A DNA stretch of 64,000 bases from Siphonodentalium dalli (lineage: Eukaryota > Mollusca > Scaphopoda > Gadilida > Siphonodentaliidae): assembly GCA_032622095.1 (NCBI GenBank), contig CP136064.1, positions 253,832,484 through 253,896,483 on the forward strand, given 5' to 3'. Of the stretch, positions 9,370 to 22,712 are shown piece by piece (position 1 is the stretch's first letter; each line of letters opens with the position of its first letter). A model generated the notes under the pieces. The model had not been told where the DNA came from. It searched no databases and saw only the letters and a list, made by a program, of their open reading frames with translations. Made by a program: the position numbers and the translations under genes.

Positions 9370-11315
9370 CAGGTATCCTCTACGTATAATAAGTTTTAAA
9401 AAGCCATGATAAACTATGAGAAACGATGAAAATGGAATTTTTATCATTGCAATTATTTCTTCGACGAAAACCGGACCCACCCCATGGTTTCAACTGTTAA
9501 AGGGAGAAATTGTGGACAAAACAATTAAAATATAGAGCTCCCCTCACTTGTATAAGGCTATAGCATGCACTACTATGTGAATCTGATTGTTTCAATTCAT
9601 TTTGAAGCTGTAATTTGTCTTAGAAATGATTTTGGAAAAAAATTGCATGACATCAGAACAAATCTGCATTCCGGGTTCGGGGACTCCCACCCACCCGGTT
9701 CTTGTATCCTGTAATTTTTTTCCAACCGCCCCCAGTGTTTACGCGCTGATTATGTTTGGCATATGAACAAAACTATATATATTTTAATATTCCTTTTGTT
9801 GATGGCGATTTGAACAAATATGAATATTTCTGCAACGAACGCCGCCCGCGTGCCTTTTACACACAGCAATCGTCTGCACTTGATTTGGGCTTACAGAGAG
9901 TTCCTTATAATTCCTCACTCCCAGACCACAGGTCTTGATCATATATGTCATGCACATATGTCACAAGAGACGTCTTTTGAAAAGAGTAGACAATGATATG
10001 TTGCCTCTCCGATCTCATGTTATAATTTTTTTCACATCGATCAAACCAGTAAACACATTATTCGCAGGTATTTCAACTCATTTTCAATAAGATAATACTG
10101 AATACTCGTGATCAATTTCACAAGTTAAACGTGTATATTGATCAAAAAGTTTGTTTATCCTCTTTTCAGAATGTACTCTGGGATTGAAGTGTCGCCTATT
10201 TCGATGGCATACATGCCACGTATAAAGTAGTCACAAATCGAAACACTCTATATTGCCCATTTCCATGTCAGACAGGGTTATTATTCTTCATGAACAGCGA
10301 ATTTATGACCCAATAGTAAACGAGACGGATATTGGGATACGCGAGTTATGGGTCGTTTTAACATAGTTAATCATATTTTAATCACTGTCAACAGGAACGT
10401 GCATATAACTAAATGTTTCCAACTTCACTTGTCGAAATGCCGAATACGCAACTTAAGAAAACACAAGCCCTCTCACTCAAGTTGCTTCATGCATGAGCTT
10501 TTTACCAACTGCAAATTCGACCAGTGTTCGGGAGTGAAACGTTTTTTAAAGGCACACATTTTTTCGAACCCCCAGATCACATTATATAAATATATGCCAT
10601 AGTATATCCCATTTGAAAGAAAGAGGAAGATCCAAGACATTGTATTATCAACTTATCCGGTGTAATAAACTGTGGACATGTTGTTTTTGTTGCGTTGCCA
10701 ACGCGTTTTGTAAAAATCAGTATTAATAACTCTAAACATTAAAGATAGAGTACTTCCCCTTCCATTTAACAAATTTGAATTCTGTTTCATTCTGGGTGCC
10801 AAAGGGGGATATCATTCTATGATTTCAGAGTTTTCAATTTCTCTGTGGACATCTTCTGAGACACAGATGTTTCAAATAGTGATGAATTATTGTATTTTAA
10901 TCATATTTTATGGCATAGATTGTTATTAAAACCGTTTATCGAGTCACTATGAAAAAATAATCGGCGAATCGAAAATTAAGTGGGTCATTAACAGACACGT
11001 GGTTTCTGTTGTGACCTCGTCCATGTCTATATAACGCCTATCAGGGAACCATCACAATAATGTTCTAATTTACGCCAAGCCATATGTTTCATATTCTGGA
11101 TTCAAAGTTATCTGAGATAACACTACCTGCACGTGCAAACATACACACACACTCTACACACAATAGCTATATATACAGTGTAAAACGAACACTAAACGCG
11201 ATATATTATATACCTACATTATGTTTTATATGTTATGTTATAAAGTTCACCGTCAAAAGTCCCCAGACTTCGAACTGGTGGAATATGGAATATGGACATA
11301 TCTAGAGTATAGAGG
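9370..11315. other. Non-coding stretch before the minisatellite
   Basis: No gene is supported. Open frames at 9756-9938 and 10348-10602 have some protein-like stretches (for example SSALDLGLQRVPYNSSLPD) but no splice framework or recognisable motif. Confidence 0.45.
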
Positions 11316-14300
11316 TTCATGGCATGACGTAGTCCCCTGTATGTATAACACGTACCACGATGTAGTCCCCTGTATGTATAACACGTACCACGATGTAGTC
11401 CCCTGTATGTATAACACGTACCACGATGTAGTCCCCTATATGTATAACACGTACCACGATGTAGTCCCCTGTATGTATAACACGTACCATGATGTAGTCC
11501 CCTGTATGTATAACACGTACCATGATGTAGTCCCCTGTATGTATAACACGTGCCACGATGTAGTACCCTGTATGTATAACACGTACCATGATGTAGTCCC
11601 CAGTATGTATAACACGTACCATGATGTAGTCCCCTGTATGTATAACACGTACCATGATGTTGTGCCCTGTATGTATAACACATACCATGATGTAGTCCCC
11701 TGTATGTATAACACGTACCATGATGTAGTCCCCTGTATGTATAACACGTACCATGATCTAGGCCCTGTATGTATAACACGTACCATGGTATAGTCCCCTG
11801 TATATATGTATAACACGTACCATGATGTAGTCCCCTGTATGTATAACACGTACCATGATTTAGTCCCCTGTATGTATAACACGTACCACGATGTAGTCCC
11901 CTGTATGTATAACACGTACCATGATGTAGTCCCCTGTATGTATAACACGTGCCACGATGTAGTACCCTATATGTATAACACGTACCATGATGTAGTCTCC
12001 TGTATGTATAACATGTACCATGATGTAGTCCCCTGTATGTATAACACGTACCATGGTGTAGTCTCCTCTATGTATAACACGTACCATGATGTAGTCTCCT
12101 GTATGTATAACACGTACCATGATGTAGTCCCATGTATGTATAACACGTACCATTGTGTAGTCCCCTGTATGTATAACACATACCATGATGTAGTCCCCTG
12201 TATGTATAACACGTACCATGATGTAGTCCCCTCTATGTATAACACGTACCATGATTTAGTCCCATGTTTGTATAACACGTACCATGATGTAGTCCCATGC
12301 ATGTATAACACGTACCATGGTGTAGTCCCCTGTATGTATAACACGTACCATGGTGTAGTCCCCTGTATGTATAACACGTACCATGGTGTAGTCCCCTGCA
12401 TGTATAACACGTACCATGGTGTAGTCCCTGTATGTATAACACATACCATGATGTAGTCCCCTGTATGTATAACACGTACCATGATGTAGTCCCCTCTATG
12501 TATAACACGTACCATGATGTAGTCCCTGTATGTATAACACGTACCATGATGTAGTCCCCTGCATGTATAACACGTACCATGGTGTAGTCCACTGTATGTA
12601 TAACACGTACCATGATGCAGTCCCATGTATGTATAACTCGTACCATGATGTAGTCCCCTGCATGTATAACACGTACCATGATGTAGTCCCAGTATGTATA
12701 ACACGCACCATGATGTAGTCCCCTGTATGTATAACACGTACCATGGTGTAGTCCCCTCTATGTATAACACGTACCATGGTGTAGTCCCCTCTATGTATAA
12801 CACGTACCGTGTTGTAGTCCCCTCTATGTATAACACGTACCATTAACGCGTATAGAGATTCATGGCACGGTGTAGTCCCCTGTATGTATAACACGTACCA
12901 TGATGTAGTCCCCTGTATGTATAACACGTGCCACGATGTAGTACCCTGTTTGTATAACACGTACCATGATGTAGTCTCCTGTATGTATAACACGTACCAT
13001 GATGTAGTCCCCTGTATGTATAACACGTACCATGGTGTAGTCCCCTCTATGTATAACACGTACCATGGTGTAGTCCCCTGTATGTATAACACGTATTATG
13101 ATGTAGTCCCCTGTATGTATAACACGTACCATGGTGTAGTCCCCTGTGTGCATAACACATACCATGATGTAGTCCCCTGTATGTATAACACGTACCATGA
13201 TGTAGTCCCCTCTATGTATAACACGTACCATGATTTAGTCCCATGTATGTATAACACGTACCATGATGTAGTCCCCTGCATGTATAACACGTACCATGGT
13301 GTAGTCCCCTGCATGTATAACACGTACCATGGTGTAGTCCCCTGTATGTATAACACATACCATGATGTAGTCCCCTGTATGTATAACACGTACCATGATG
13401 TAGTCCCCTCTATGTATAACACGTACCATGATGTAGTCCCCTGTATGTATAACACGTACCATGATGTAGTCCCCTGCATGTATAACACGTACCATGGTGT
13501 AGTCCCCTGTATGTATAACACGTACCATGATGCAGTCCCATGTATGTATAACACGTACCATGATGTAGTCCCCTGCATGTATAACACGTACCATGATGTA
13601 GTCCCTGTATGTGTATAACACGCACCATGATGTAGTCCCCTGTATGTATAACACGTACCATGGTGTAGTCCCCTCTATGTATAACACGTACCATGGTGTA
13701 GTCCCCTCTATGTATAACACGTACCGTGTTGTAGTCCCCTCTATGTATAACACGTACCATTAACGCGTATAGAGATTCATGGCATGGTGTAGTCCCCTGT
13801 ATGTATAACACGTACCATGATGTAGTCCCCTGTATGTATAACACGTGCCACGATGTAGTACCCTGTTTGTATAACACGTACCATGATGTAGTCTCCTGTA
13901 TGTATAACACGTACCATGATGTAGTCCCCTGTATGTATAACACGTACCATGATGTAGTCCCCTGTATGTATAACACGTACCACGATGTAGTCCCCTGTAT
14001 GTATAACACGTGCCACGATGTAGTACCCTGTATGTATAACACGTACCATGATGTAGTCGCCAGTATGTATAACACGTACCATGATGTAGTCCCCTGTATG
14101 TATAACACGTACCATGATGTTGTGCCCTGTATGTATAACACATACCATGATGTAGTCCCCTGTATGTATAACACGTACCATGATGTAGTCCCCTGTATGT
14201 ATAACACGTACCATGATCTAGGCCCCTGTATGTATAACACGTACCATGGTGTAGTCCCCTGTATATATGTATAACACGTACCATGATGTAGTCCCCTGTA

Positions 14301-16588
14301 TGTATAACACGTACCATGATTTAGTCCCCTGTATGTATAACACGTACCACGATGTAGTCCCCTGTATGTATAACACGTACCATGATGTAGTCCCCTGTAT
14401 GTATAACACGTGCCACGATGTAGTACCCTGTATATATAACACGTACCATGATGTAGTCTCCTGTATGTATAACACGTACCATGATGTAGTCCCCTGTATG
14501 TATAACACGTACCATGGTGTAGTCTCCTCTATGTATAACACGTACCATGATGTAGTCTTTTGTATGTATAACACGTACCATGATGTAGTCCCATGTATGT
14601 ATAACACGTACCATTGTGTAGTCCCCTGTATGTATAACACATACCATGATGTAGTCCCCTGTATGTATAACACGTACCATGATGTAGTCCCCTCTATGTA
14701 TAACACGTACCATGATTTAGTCCCATGTTTGTATAACACGTACCATGATGTAGTCCCATGCATGTATAACACGTACCATGGTGTAGTCCCCTGTATGTAT
14801 AACACGTACCATGGTGTAGTCCCCTGTATGTATAACACGTACCATGGTGTAGTCCCCTGCATGTATAACACGTACCATGGTGTAGTCCCCTGTATGTATA
14901 ACACATACCATGATGTAGTCCCCTGTATGTATAACACGTACCATGATGTAGTCCCCTCTATGTATAACACGTACCCTGATGTAGTCCCCTGTATGTATAA
15001 CACGTACCATGATGTAGTCCCCTGTATGTATAACACGTACCATGGTGTAGTCCCCTGTATGTATAACACGTACCATGATGCAGTCCCATGTATGTATAAC
15101 ACGTACCATGATGTAGTCCCCTGCATGTATAACACGTACCATGATGTAGTCCCTGTATGTATAACACGCACCATGATGTAGTCCCCTGTATGTATAACAC
15201 GTACCATGGTGTAGTCCCCTCTATGTATAACACGTACCATGGTGTAATCCCCTCTATGTATAACACGTACCGTGTTGTAGTCCCCTCTATGTATAACACG
15301 TACCATTAACGCGTATAGAGATTCATGGCATGGTGTAGTCCCCTGTATGTATAACACGTACCATGATGTAGTCCCCTGTATGTATAACACGTGCCACGAT
15401 GTAGTACCCTGTTTGTATAACACGTACCATGATGTAGTCTCCTGTATGTATAACACGTACCATGATGTAGTCCCATGTATGTATAACACGTACCATGGTG
15501 TAGTCCCCTATATGTATAACACGTACCATGGTGTAGTCCCCTGTATGTATAACACGTACCATGATGTAGTCCCCTGTATGTATAACACGTACCATGGTGT
15601 AGTCCCCTGTATGCATAACACATATCATGATGTAGTCCCCTGTATGTATAACACGTACATTGATGTAGTCCCCTCTATGTATAACACGTACCATGATTTA
15701 GTCCCATGTATGTATAACACGTACCATGATGTAGTCCCCTGTATGTATAACACGTACCATGGTGTAGTCCCCTGTATGTATAACACGGACCATGGTGTAG
15801 TCCCCTGTATGTATAACACGTACCATGGTGTAGTCCCCTGCATGTATTACACGTACCATGGTGTAGTCCCCTGTATGTATAACACGTACCATGATGTAGT
15901 CCCCTGTATGTATAACACGTACCATGATGTAGTCCCCTCTATGTATAACACGTACCATGATGTAGTCCCTTGTATGTATAACACGTACCATGATGTAGTC
16001 CCCTGCATGTATAACACGTACCATGGTGTAGTCCCCTGTATGTATAACACGTACCATGATGTAGTCCCCTGTATGTATAACACGTACCATGATGTAGTCC
16101 CCTGCATGTATAACACGTACCATGATGTAGTCCCAGTATGTATAACACGCACCATGATGTAGTCCCCTGTATGTATAACACGTACCATGGTGTAGTCCCC
16201 TCTATGTATAACACGTACCATGGTGTAGTCCCCTCTATGTATAACACGTACCGTGTTGTAGTCCCCTCTATGTATAACACGTACCATTAACGCGTATAGA
16301 GATTCATGGCACGGTGTAGTCCCCTGTATGTATAACACGTACCATGATGTAGTCCCCTGTATGTATAACACGTGCCACGATGTAGTACCCTGTTTGTATA
16401 ACACGTACCATGATGTAGTCTCCTGTATGTATAACACGTACCATGATGTAGTCCCCTGTATGTATAACACGTACCATGGTGTAGTCCCCTGTATGTATAA
16501 CACATACCATGATGTAGTCCCCTGTATGTATAACACGTACCATGATGTAGTCCCCTGTATGTATAACACGTACCATTAACGCGTATAT
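11316..16588. repeat. 33-bp minisatellite array with higher-order structure (about 5.3 kb)
   Basis: About 160 head-to-tail units share the core TGTAGTCCCCTGTATGTATA followed by ACACGTACCATGA; unit length is 33 bp with occasional 32-bp variants. Because 33 is divisible by three, several frames on both strands run open for up to about 420 codons (MYNTYHDVVPC on +, GTTSWYVLYIQ on -). Boundary blocks TTAACGCGTATAGAGATTCA interrupt the array at about 12844, 13761, 15307 and 16288. The array begins with a degenerate version (GAGTATAGAGGTTCATGGCA) and ends with TTAACGCGTATA. Rare variants recur 2.46 kb apart, showing a two-block higher-order unit. No protein role is inferred. Confidence 0.95.
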
Positions 16589-17420
16589 TTTAGAGCAAGA
16601 CGTGAGGACACTGATGGGATTCGTCGCGAAGGGCATCGGAGGTCAAAACTTCAGAACGCCCGCGTTTTTCGACAAATGGCCAACATCCATGTGGAATGAG
16701 TTTAAAATGATTGCAAATCCCGTATTTTTGTCGATCAGTTATATGAAAATACATGTCAGGTGCGAATTTGGGTATGATCTGATGATTTTTGCCAGAGTTA
16801 TGGCCCTTTTTCAACTTAGAAAATTTGAATTTTGTCCGTCCGTACAAACATTTTGCATTATTGTTCAGCAACCGCTGGGCAGATTTAGCTGATATTTGGT
16901 ATGGTGATAGAGCAGCATGTGGGAACAGCTACATGCATAGCGTTGGTTTCGTCCACCCATTTTCACCAGAGTTATGGCCCTTTTTTTACTTAGAAAATTA
17001 AATTTTTCTCTTGTTTTTTGGGTTTCCAGATGATAGCGTGAGCTTTGGTGGCACGATTGCAAATCCCGTAATTTTGTGGATCAGTTATATGAAAATACAT
17101 GTCAAGTGCGAATTTGGGTATGATCTGATGATTTTTGTCATAGTTATGGCCATTTTTTCAAGCTTCTTTTTGGGTTTCCGGATCGCTTCTTTTTGGGTTT
17201 TTAGTCAACATTTCTGTACGAACTTCTTTTGGAATGGTCATATACTATATATAGACCTCCTCGGATATCCACAGTTTCGTCCATGCTTAATCCGAATTGC
17301 TACGGTCGGGGGCAAATGCCAAGCGACAGCGTACCTCTTGTATATATAAGAACTAATCTTTCTGCCTATATTTTAATATTCTTTCTATTTATGGCGGTTT
17401 TAACGGATGTGAATTTTTAA
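16589..17420. repeat. Dispersed repeat containing GTTATGGCCCTTTTT motifs
   Basis: Two to three imperfect internal repeats of about 170-340 bp share GATTGCAAATCCCGTA, ATATGAAAATACATGTCA and GAGTTATGGCCCTTTTT (about 16799, 16974 and 17145). Related phrases occur at 22455-22480 (+) and at 48690-48710 (inverted). It looks like an old interspersed repeat family; no terminus or coding frame is found. Confidence 0.55.
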
Positions 17421-19373
17421 CAGCACTACCATCGAGATGACCATCCGTATCTTTAATTATCGATTGTCAAAGAACATCATTATATTTTTTTGGATCAGCT
17501 ATATAACTAAGCGCCATACGAGTTCAATAAAAGGTTCGATATTATGATGTAAGTTGTGTTTTGTATTTATTCTACACCGCTATTTCATTGGTGGTACACT
17601 CACCAGCTCATTTTAAGGCAGGAATCCAGTCTCGTTTAAAAAGCCGACAACAATTACAAACGCACCATAATGATTGGTTATATTTAAAATGCGAGATAGG
17701 AGTCTACTAACGTGTCGACAAATTTCCCACGAATAGCGAAACACAACAAATTTTCTAATACAGAAAACAGGCGACAATGCCGCTACATATTTATAATTCA
17801 TTTTATTCCACACCCATTGACGTGAGTCACAAATATTCAACGGACTCTCTGTCATTGAAAAGATATTACCTCTAGTGGAATATAAGCCGCAACTATTTGT
17901 GTTGATGATGTCGCCAAGAAAGACGACGCACATTACGTTAACGATCCGCTCCGGGTGCTGCCCGATCATTACTTGTTATTCATCAGACATAACTCACAAT
18001 ACCGGTAGCTATAGTTATATAGCTATCAATGAAGGTGGCAATCATTGATTTAACTTATCTGACTGAACGGTGTAAAATAAATACAGAAGACAACTTACAT
18101 CACAATCTCGAATCTGTTATCGAACTCGTTGCGGACTGCGCATATATATAGTTACATTATCATTGCGCCACCCGCAACTCATTCGATAAAATATCCTCGA
18201 TTAAGATGCGCGTTGTGTTCTGCCTATATACTCTTCGCAATCTGGGAGACAGTTTCTTGAGTTGTTATCAGTGAACATCATTAATTACTGATTATTCGCT
18301 TGCATCCTGTTGTTTTTTTTAAATACGATTCCAACAAACATTTACTACACCAGGAATGTGCTCCATATTTGCAAAGAATGTGTTACGTCATCTGGCCGGT
18401 TTTAAAGTGACTAAATGAAGAGATATAGTTCGGCATTCATTACAGACAAATATACTTCTCAACACTGAACTTAATCTTTTGGGCGATTGCTGCATGTCCG
18501 TGCATCGTACCTTTCTAATTTATATATACAAGCTTCCCTATGTCCCATATACATTTTACATCTCTTTCAGTTGTTTTTCATCAACATATATTGGATACAT
18601 GTATGTTCCGGCGTTTGATTCAATCAACTCATGTGAGTAGCTTCATGTATTTAGCACTTGTACATCTAAAGGTTCTCAGTTCGTTAACTATATATAATTT
18701 GTTTACAATTGTGAAATAGTGTAAATAAATATACAAAGCTACAGATAATTCAGTTTCACGCACTTTCAAAATCTTAGTATAGCCTCTAACATATTTCAGT
18801 TGTGAGATGTACACACTAAATCTCGAGTAGCTAAATTTGGGTGGTTAGAATATTCCAACGACTTTTATAGCATTATAAGCTACTTAAATATGCTATTTTT
18901 GCTACTGGACAAGTAGTTACAAGACGGATCGGGGATAGTTAAGCGATGTCTATTCGTGATTGGTTCTATAACTGCACGTGACAACCTATTCAAATGGCGG
19001 CTTCCCAGTCGAGTCGAGAAAAGGCACAATTACTGTTTCTGTCAATCCAGCTAGACTAAAATTTGAAAGGCGTAAAATGTATAACTTCTGTGTGACAAGT
19101 CATGGTTATTTATAATCTTAGGTACATGCAGGACATCCGGTAACGAATTTACCAATTATTGATACGACATTTAGACGTCACCAAATTTCCAATTCATTCA
19201 TTCGCAATTTATTTTTGAAATTTGAATCTGTGACAAGGAGAGGTAATATTTGCGCTCATGTCGCTTTTGTTTCTATATTGACGTATATCTATATGTTCTG
19301 TGTTCACATTGTAGCCTACTGGTAACTGTAATCATATAAACATAATTCCACTAACTGTAGTTCATTAAGTAGT
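17421..19373. other. Non-coding stretch with one unrecognised - strand open frame
   Basis: A 118-codon frame on the - strand (17613-17969) begins MIGQHPERIVNVMCVVFLGD. It shows no motif, signal or splice framework that I recognise, and AT-rich DNA gives such frames by chance. The rest has no repeats or genes that I can support. Confidence 0.3.
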
Positions 19374-20545
19374 CAGGTCTGGCAAATGTGAGAATACAGC
19401 TACAATAGCTGTATTCAGCTAACCTAGCTGTATTCAGCTATATATTATACTCTCAAAGCGGCTGTTTTTCGATAATAAACTAGAAGCGCTAATTTGCGCA
19501 TCAAAATTAGGCTACCCTATTCTCCGGTCACCCTCAACCAAATAAAAATCGTCGCTTGTGTTCTGACAAAGTGTTGCCTTTTGTCGGCACGACGATGGTG
19601 ATTATGTGTGAAAACTTACTATGGCGTCGATGTCGGTCATAACGGTTAATAACTCTCTTAAAAGTATGCAATGCGGAATACCTTGAAAAATACAATATTT
19701 ATCACCGAAGATGGAACATCTTAATCATTCCCGGAAGTATCAATATGTCGATGCTGGTAAAACTCAGTTTGGTTGGTGCGTTAAAACAGGTAAAAAGGGG
19801 AACATCTCTAGCCAGAGTTTAACCGAGCGAGTTCCACTCACTGCTTGAGCTGATTCTCTCCAAAAATACGGAAACGCATACATGTATGTCGAATCGCGAA
19901 AATACAAATACCAATTATTGTTATGTTTAGTAAGTTTTCACACATTATATATTTTCCCGCCAAAACAGATTGAATAGTTCTGACTCGCTAACGACCAGGA
20001 CTTCATGTTTGAAATACTTCAGAAATTATATAAGTCGCATTTTCATTTCAGTTGTCCCTATGTTGTGCCATACATTTGCAATATGCCGCACAATATCTGT
20101 ATATACACCGTTATGAATAGTTACCAGTATCGCTCACAAACCGCTAGTGGTATGTACCGGTAATTCTAAATGCTCGATATAGGTACACCATTCTAACGCC
20201 CCCTACCGGTTTAGCATCGGGAAGAAGTAAACGAGTGTTTGGGATGAATTTGATCTTTATTTTATAAGTTAGTTAATGAATGCATTTGCAGAAAATAGTC
20301 CCCAGTATATTTACTGACATCGACCACCGTAGTAAGTTTTCACACAAAATCAGAATTGCCGTGTCGACAAAAGGCAACACTTTGTCAGAACACAGGCGAC
20401 GATTTTGATTTGGTTGAGGGTGACCGGAGAATATGGTAGCCTAATTTTGATGCACAGCCGCTTTGAGAGTATAATTTATAGCTGAATACATCTAGGTTAG
20501 CTGAATACAGCTATTGTAGCTGTATTCTCACATTTGCCAGACCTG
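19374..20545. mobile_element. 1.17-kb non-autonomous DNA element with TIRs of about 240 bp
   Basis: The left end starts CAGGTCTGGCAAATGTGAG and the right end is the reverse complement ending CACATTTGCCAGACCTG. The arms (about 19374-19620 and 20322-20545) stay alignable through GGTGACCGGAGAAT and GGCAACACTTTGTCAGAACA, apart from a deletion of about 35 bp in the right arm. Each arm contains repeats of AGCTGTATTCAGCT. GTAGT abuts both outer ends (19369-19373, 20546-20550), a possible 5-bp target duplication; an 8-bp duplication with mismatches is also possible, and the CAG ends would then suggest hAT. The middle has no transposase frame. Confidence 0.85.
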
Positions 20546-20689
20546 GTAGTTGTATAAAAAATCCGCGACAATAGGTGAAATCAGCTATAGGGCCTACTGA
20601 TTCCAGTCTGTATAATATTTATGTCCCAATGTTTCCCAAAATCATGCCAAATGGCCTCACCAGGCCAGATAGCATCCCTATGTTGATCC

Positions 20690-21310
20690 AATGTAAAGAC
20701 TAAAGTAAACGGTTGTCTCAAATTTTGTTTCAACGTTGAATTTGAAATAACGTTGGCGATTGGTCCAGTTTGCTCGTTGAAGTGAACATAGAAATATTAG
20801 AATATACATTTGAGACAACATTGAAAAACTAACTTTGAACATTGGAATAATATTGGGAAGCTAACGTTGAATTTTTTGACATTCGTTCAACGTTAAAATA
20901 ATATTGGAATAAAAAAAGTATTTTTTTTGTTATGTTCGCTCGATATGATCAACAACATTGAATTGAAAATGGGATAATTTTGGAAAACTAATGTTGAATA
21001 TTGGGACGATCACTCGATTTTGAAATAGCATTGGAATCCTAATGTTGATTTTGTTTTATGTTCGCTCAGCGTTGAAATAACGCTGGAAGCCTAATGTTTA
21101 ATTTCTGGACATTAATTTAGCATTGAATCGACATTGGGATTACGTTTGAAAGCTAATGTTCACTTTTGTCAAGTTTTGTGATGTTCGATCAACATTGAAA
21201 TAATGTTAGAAATCTAACAGTTTAAATTTGGACAATCGTTCAACAATGAATCAATGTTGAAATAAAGTTGGAAACCTAATGTTGAATATCGAGATGTTAT
21301 CTAATGTTGA
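20690..21310. repeat. Degenerate tandem repeat built on AACGTTGAA / GCTAATGTTGAA
   Basis: Roughly eight to ten diverged units of about 60-75 bp carry the recurring order TTCGCTCAACGTTGAAATAA, then TTGGAAGCCTAATGTTGAA. AACGTT and its relatives are palindromic. It abuts the TA-flanked element at 21315. Confidence 0.7.
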
Positions 21311-21314
21311 ATTA

Positions 21315-21884
21315 AAGGTACTCAATCCGATTCGACGGTCCCCATATCATCAGATTCCAACAACAACACCATTTTTTTAAATGCCATTTCAGTTATCAGA
21401 AAAGATTAATTGCCCAAAACAATGCTTTAGAACCACAGTCAACTATAAAATTGCCCAAAACCTGTTATTTATCAAAGTTTTTTTCAACAAAATTTTATTG
21501 GTTGTCAAATATCTGACACAAAAAGCCACTCGATTCAGCCCTCAAAATTCAGATTGTTTGGCTTCGGCAATCCGCTACGGCAACAGTATGCCGTGCCCCA
21601 GTTTGCTTCAGCAAATTGCTTCGGCAATGCTGATTGCCGTAGCCAATTATGAAGGCTGCTCGATTTGAGAGTTATCGATCTTCATCCGCTATCTTGTCAG
21701 ATAAGTTCTTCTCGCTGACAGTTTACTGGGCCACTTATAATTAAAATACTAGATTTAAAATATCGATATCTGATTACTCCTACTGTACCTTGATGGGTGG
21801 GTTCCTCGACTCAAGTTAAATATTTTGTACCCCCGAAGCCAATGATATTGTAATTCGTGAGCGTTAATTCGGATTGAGTACCTT
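21315..21884. mobile_element. TA-flanked element, one-arm form, same family as 49284-50220
   Basis: The left terminus AAGGTACTCAATCCGATTCG and the inverted right terminus GGATTGAGTACCTT are bordered by TA (21313-21314 and 21885-21886), the duplication expected of Tc1/mariner-type insertion. The interior matches only one arm of the foldback copy at 49284-50220. It is interrupted by a separate 123-bp element at 21536-21658. No transposase. Confidence 0.78.
21536..21658. mobile_element. 123-bp miniature element, copy 1, nested
   Basis: The element begins CAGCCCTC and ends GAAGGCTG, an imperfect 8-bp inverted terminus. It is flanked by CTCGATT on both sides (21529-21535, 21659-21665). The related element at about 49486-49505 lacks the insertion, giving an empty site. 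The interior has small inverted motifs (GCTTCGGCAAT/ATTGCCGTAGC). A second full-length copy lies at 24476. Confidence 0.82.
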
Positions 21885-22289
21885 TAATGTGGGAAACCTA
21901 ACACTGAATGTTGATACATGCTGTACGCTGAATCTAAGTTGAAATATCAATTATCATACCGAGACGTTGCATGCAATTTTTTTATATGCACGATTTACTT
22001 TGCATTATACACAAAACTATAGTCCATTGTAATTGTTATAAACCACTATCTGGTAGTTTGATGAAACTTTTAATTTCCGATTCGATTCCTTTATTTAGGA
22101 ACCACCGGCGGTCCATCATACATTCCTACTTTTATATTGTTTGTATATATTTGGCTATTCATAACACTGAAATTAATCGCTATGTTCATTCTAATGAACT
22201 CACAAATATTATAACCAGAACATTGCTGAGAACTGTGATGCTAATGGTATTCAATACATTGTGCTCATTATACCCCCTGCAACAATGTT
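21885..22289. other. Non-coding stretch, nothing recognised
   Basis: AT-rich sequence. An open + strand frame runs through it into the repeat at 22290 but carries no recognisable protein. Confidence 0.45.
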
Positions 22290-22500
22290 GGGGTGGTATA
22301 GTGAAATCAGCTCGTCCATCGTTCGTGTGTGGACACAAATTTGTCCGGAGTTTTTTTCAGACAGTCGTTTTTTTTATCAATTTCCGTGAAACTTGGCAGA
22401 GACATCAACCACCATGGGAACCTGAGCACCTGTGATTATGGCGTCTGTCAGACTTTTTTGGTGGAGTTATCTCCCTTTTTCGACTTTAAACATATGGGGT
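22290..22500. repeat. Dispersed repeat with CCGTGAAACTTGG and GGAGTTATCTCCC motifs
   Basis: The phrases ACAAATTTGTCCGGAGTTTT, TTCCGTGAAACTTGG and GGAGTTATCTCCCTTTTTCG resemble the family at 16.7-17.2 kb and parts of the Helitron-like element at 33.2 kb (GATGAAACTTGGTATG). I know this kind of phrase as frequent in marine invertebrate genomes; the element class is not determined. Confidence 0.45.
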
Positions 22501-22712
22501 ACCGTTTGTGAGTCGTGTGGTCAAAAATTGCACAACATTCTCAATCTGTCAATTAAGCCATGTTCCGAATTCTGTTGCATGAGATTATCTAAATTGTACC
22601 CTCAGACTATCACCCCATGCCATCACTATTATAAGGCACCATCACTATAAAAAATTTTGAGGTAAAATACCACCTATCTATGATTTCAGTTGTTTTTTAT
22701 TTCTCTGTTGGC

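Noticed and set aside
11219-16579. Many open frames of 60-423 codons on both strands with MYNTYHDVVPC or GTTSWYVLYIQ repeats
   Set aside because: All are read-through of the 33-bp minisatellite, whose length is divisible by three; frames end at 32-bp units and lack consistent starts, splice sites or conserved composition.
11316-16588. CRISPR-like or telomeric array
   Set aside because: Units are contiguous without unique spacers, and GGGTTAAT in the other array is not a telomere repeat; the setting is eukaryotic.
17613-17969. 118-codon - strand frame as a gene
   Set aside because: No motif, homologue memory, splice framework or composition change; probably chance in AT-rich DNA.
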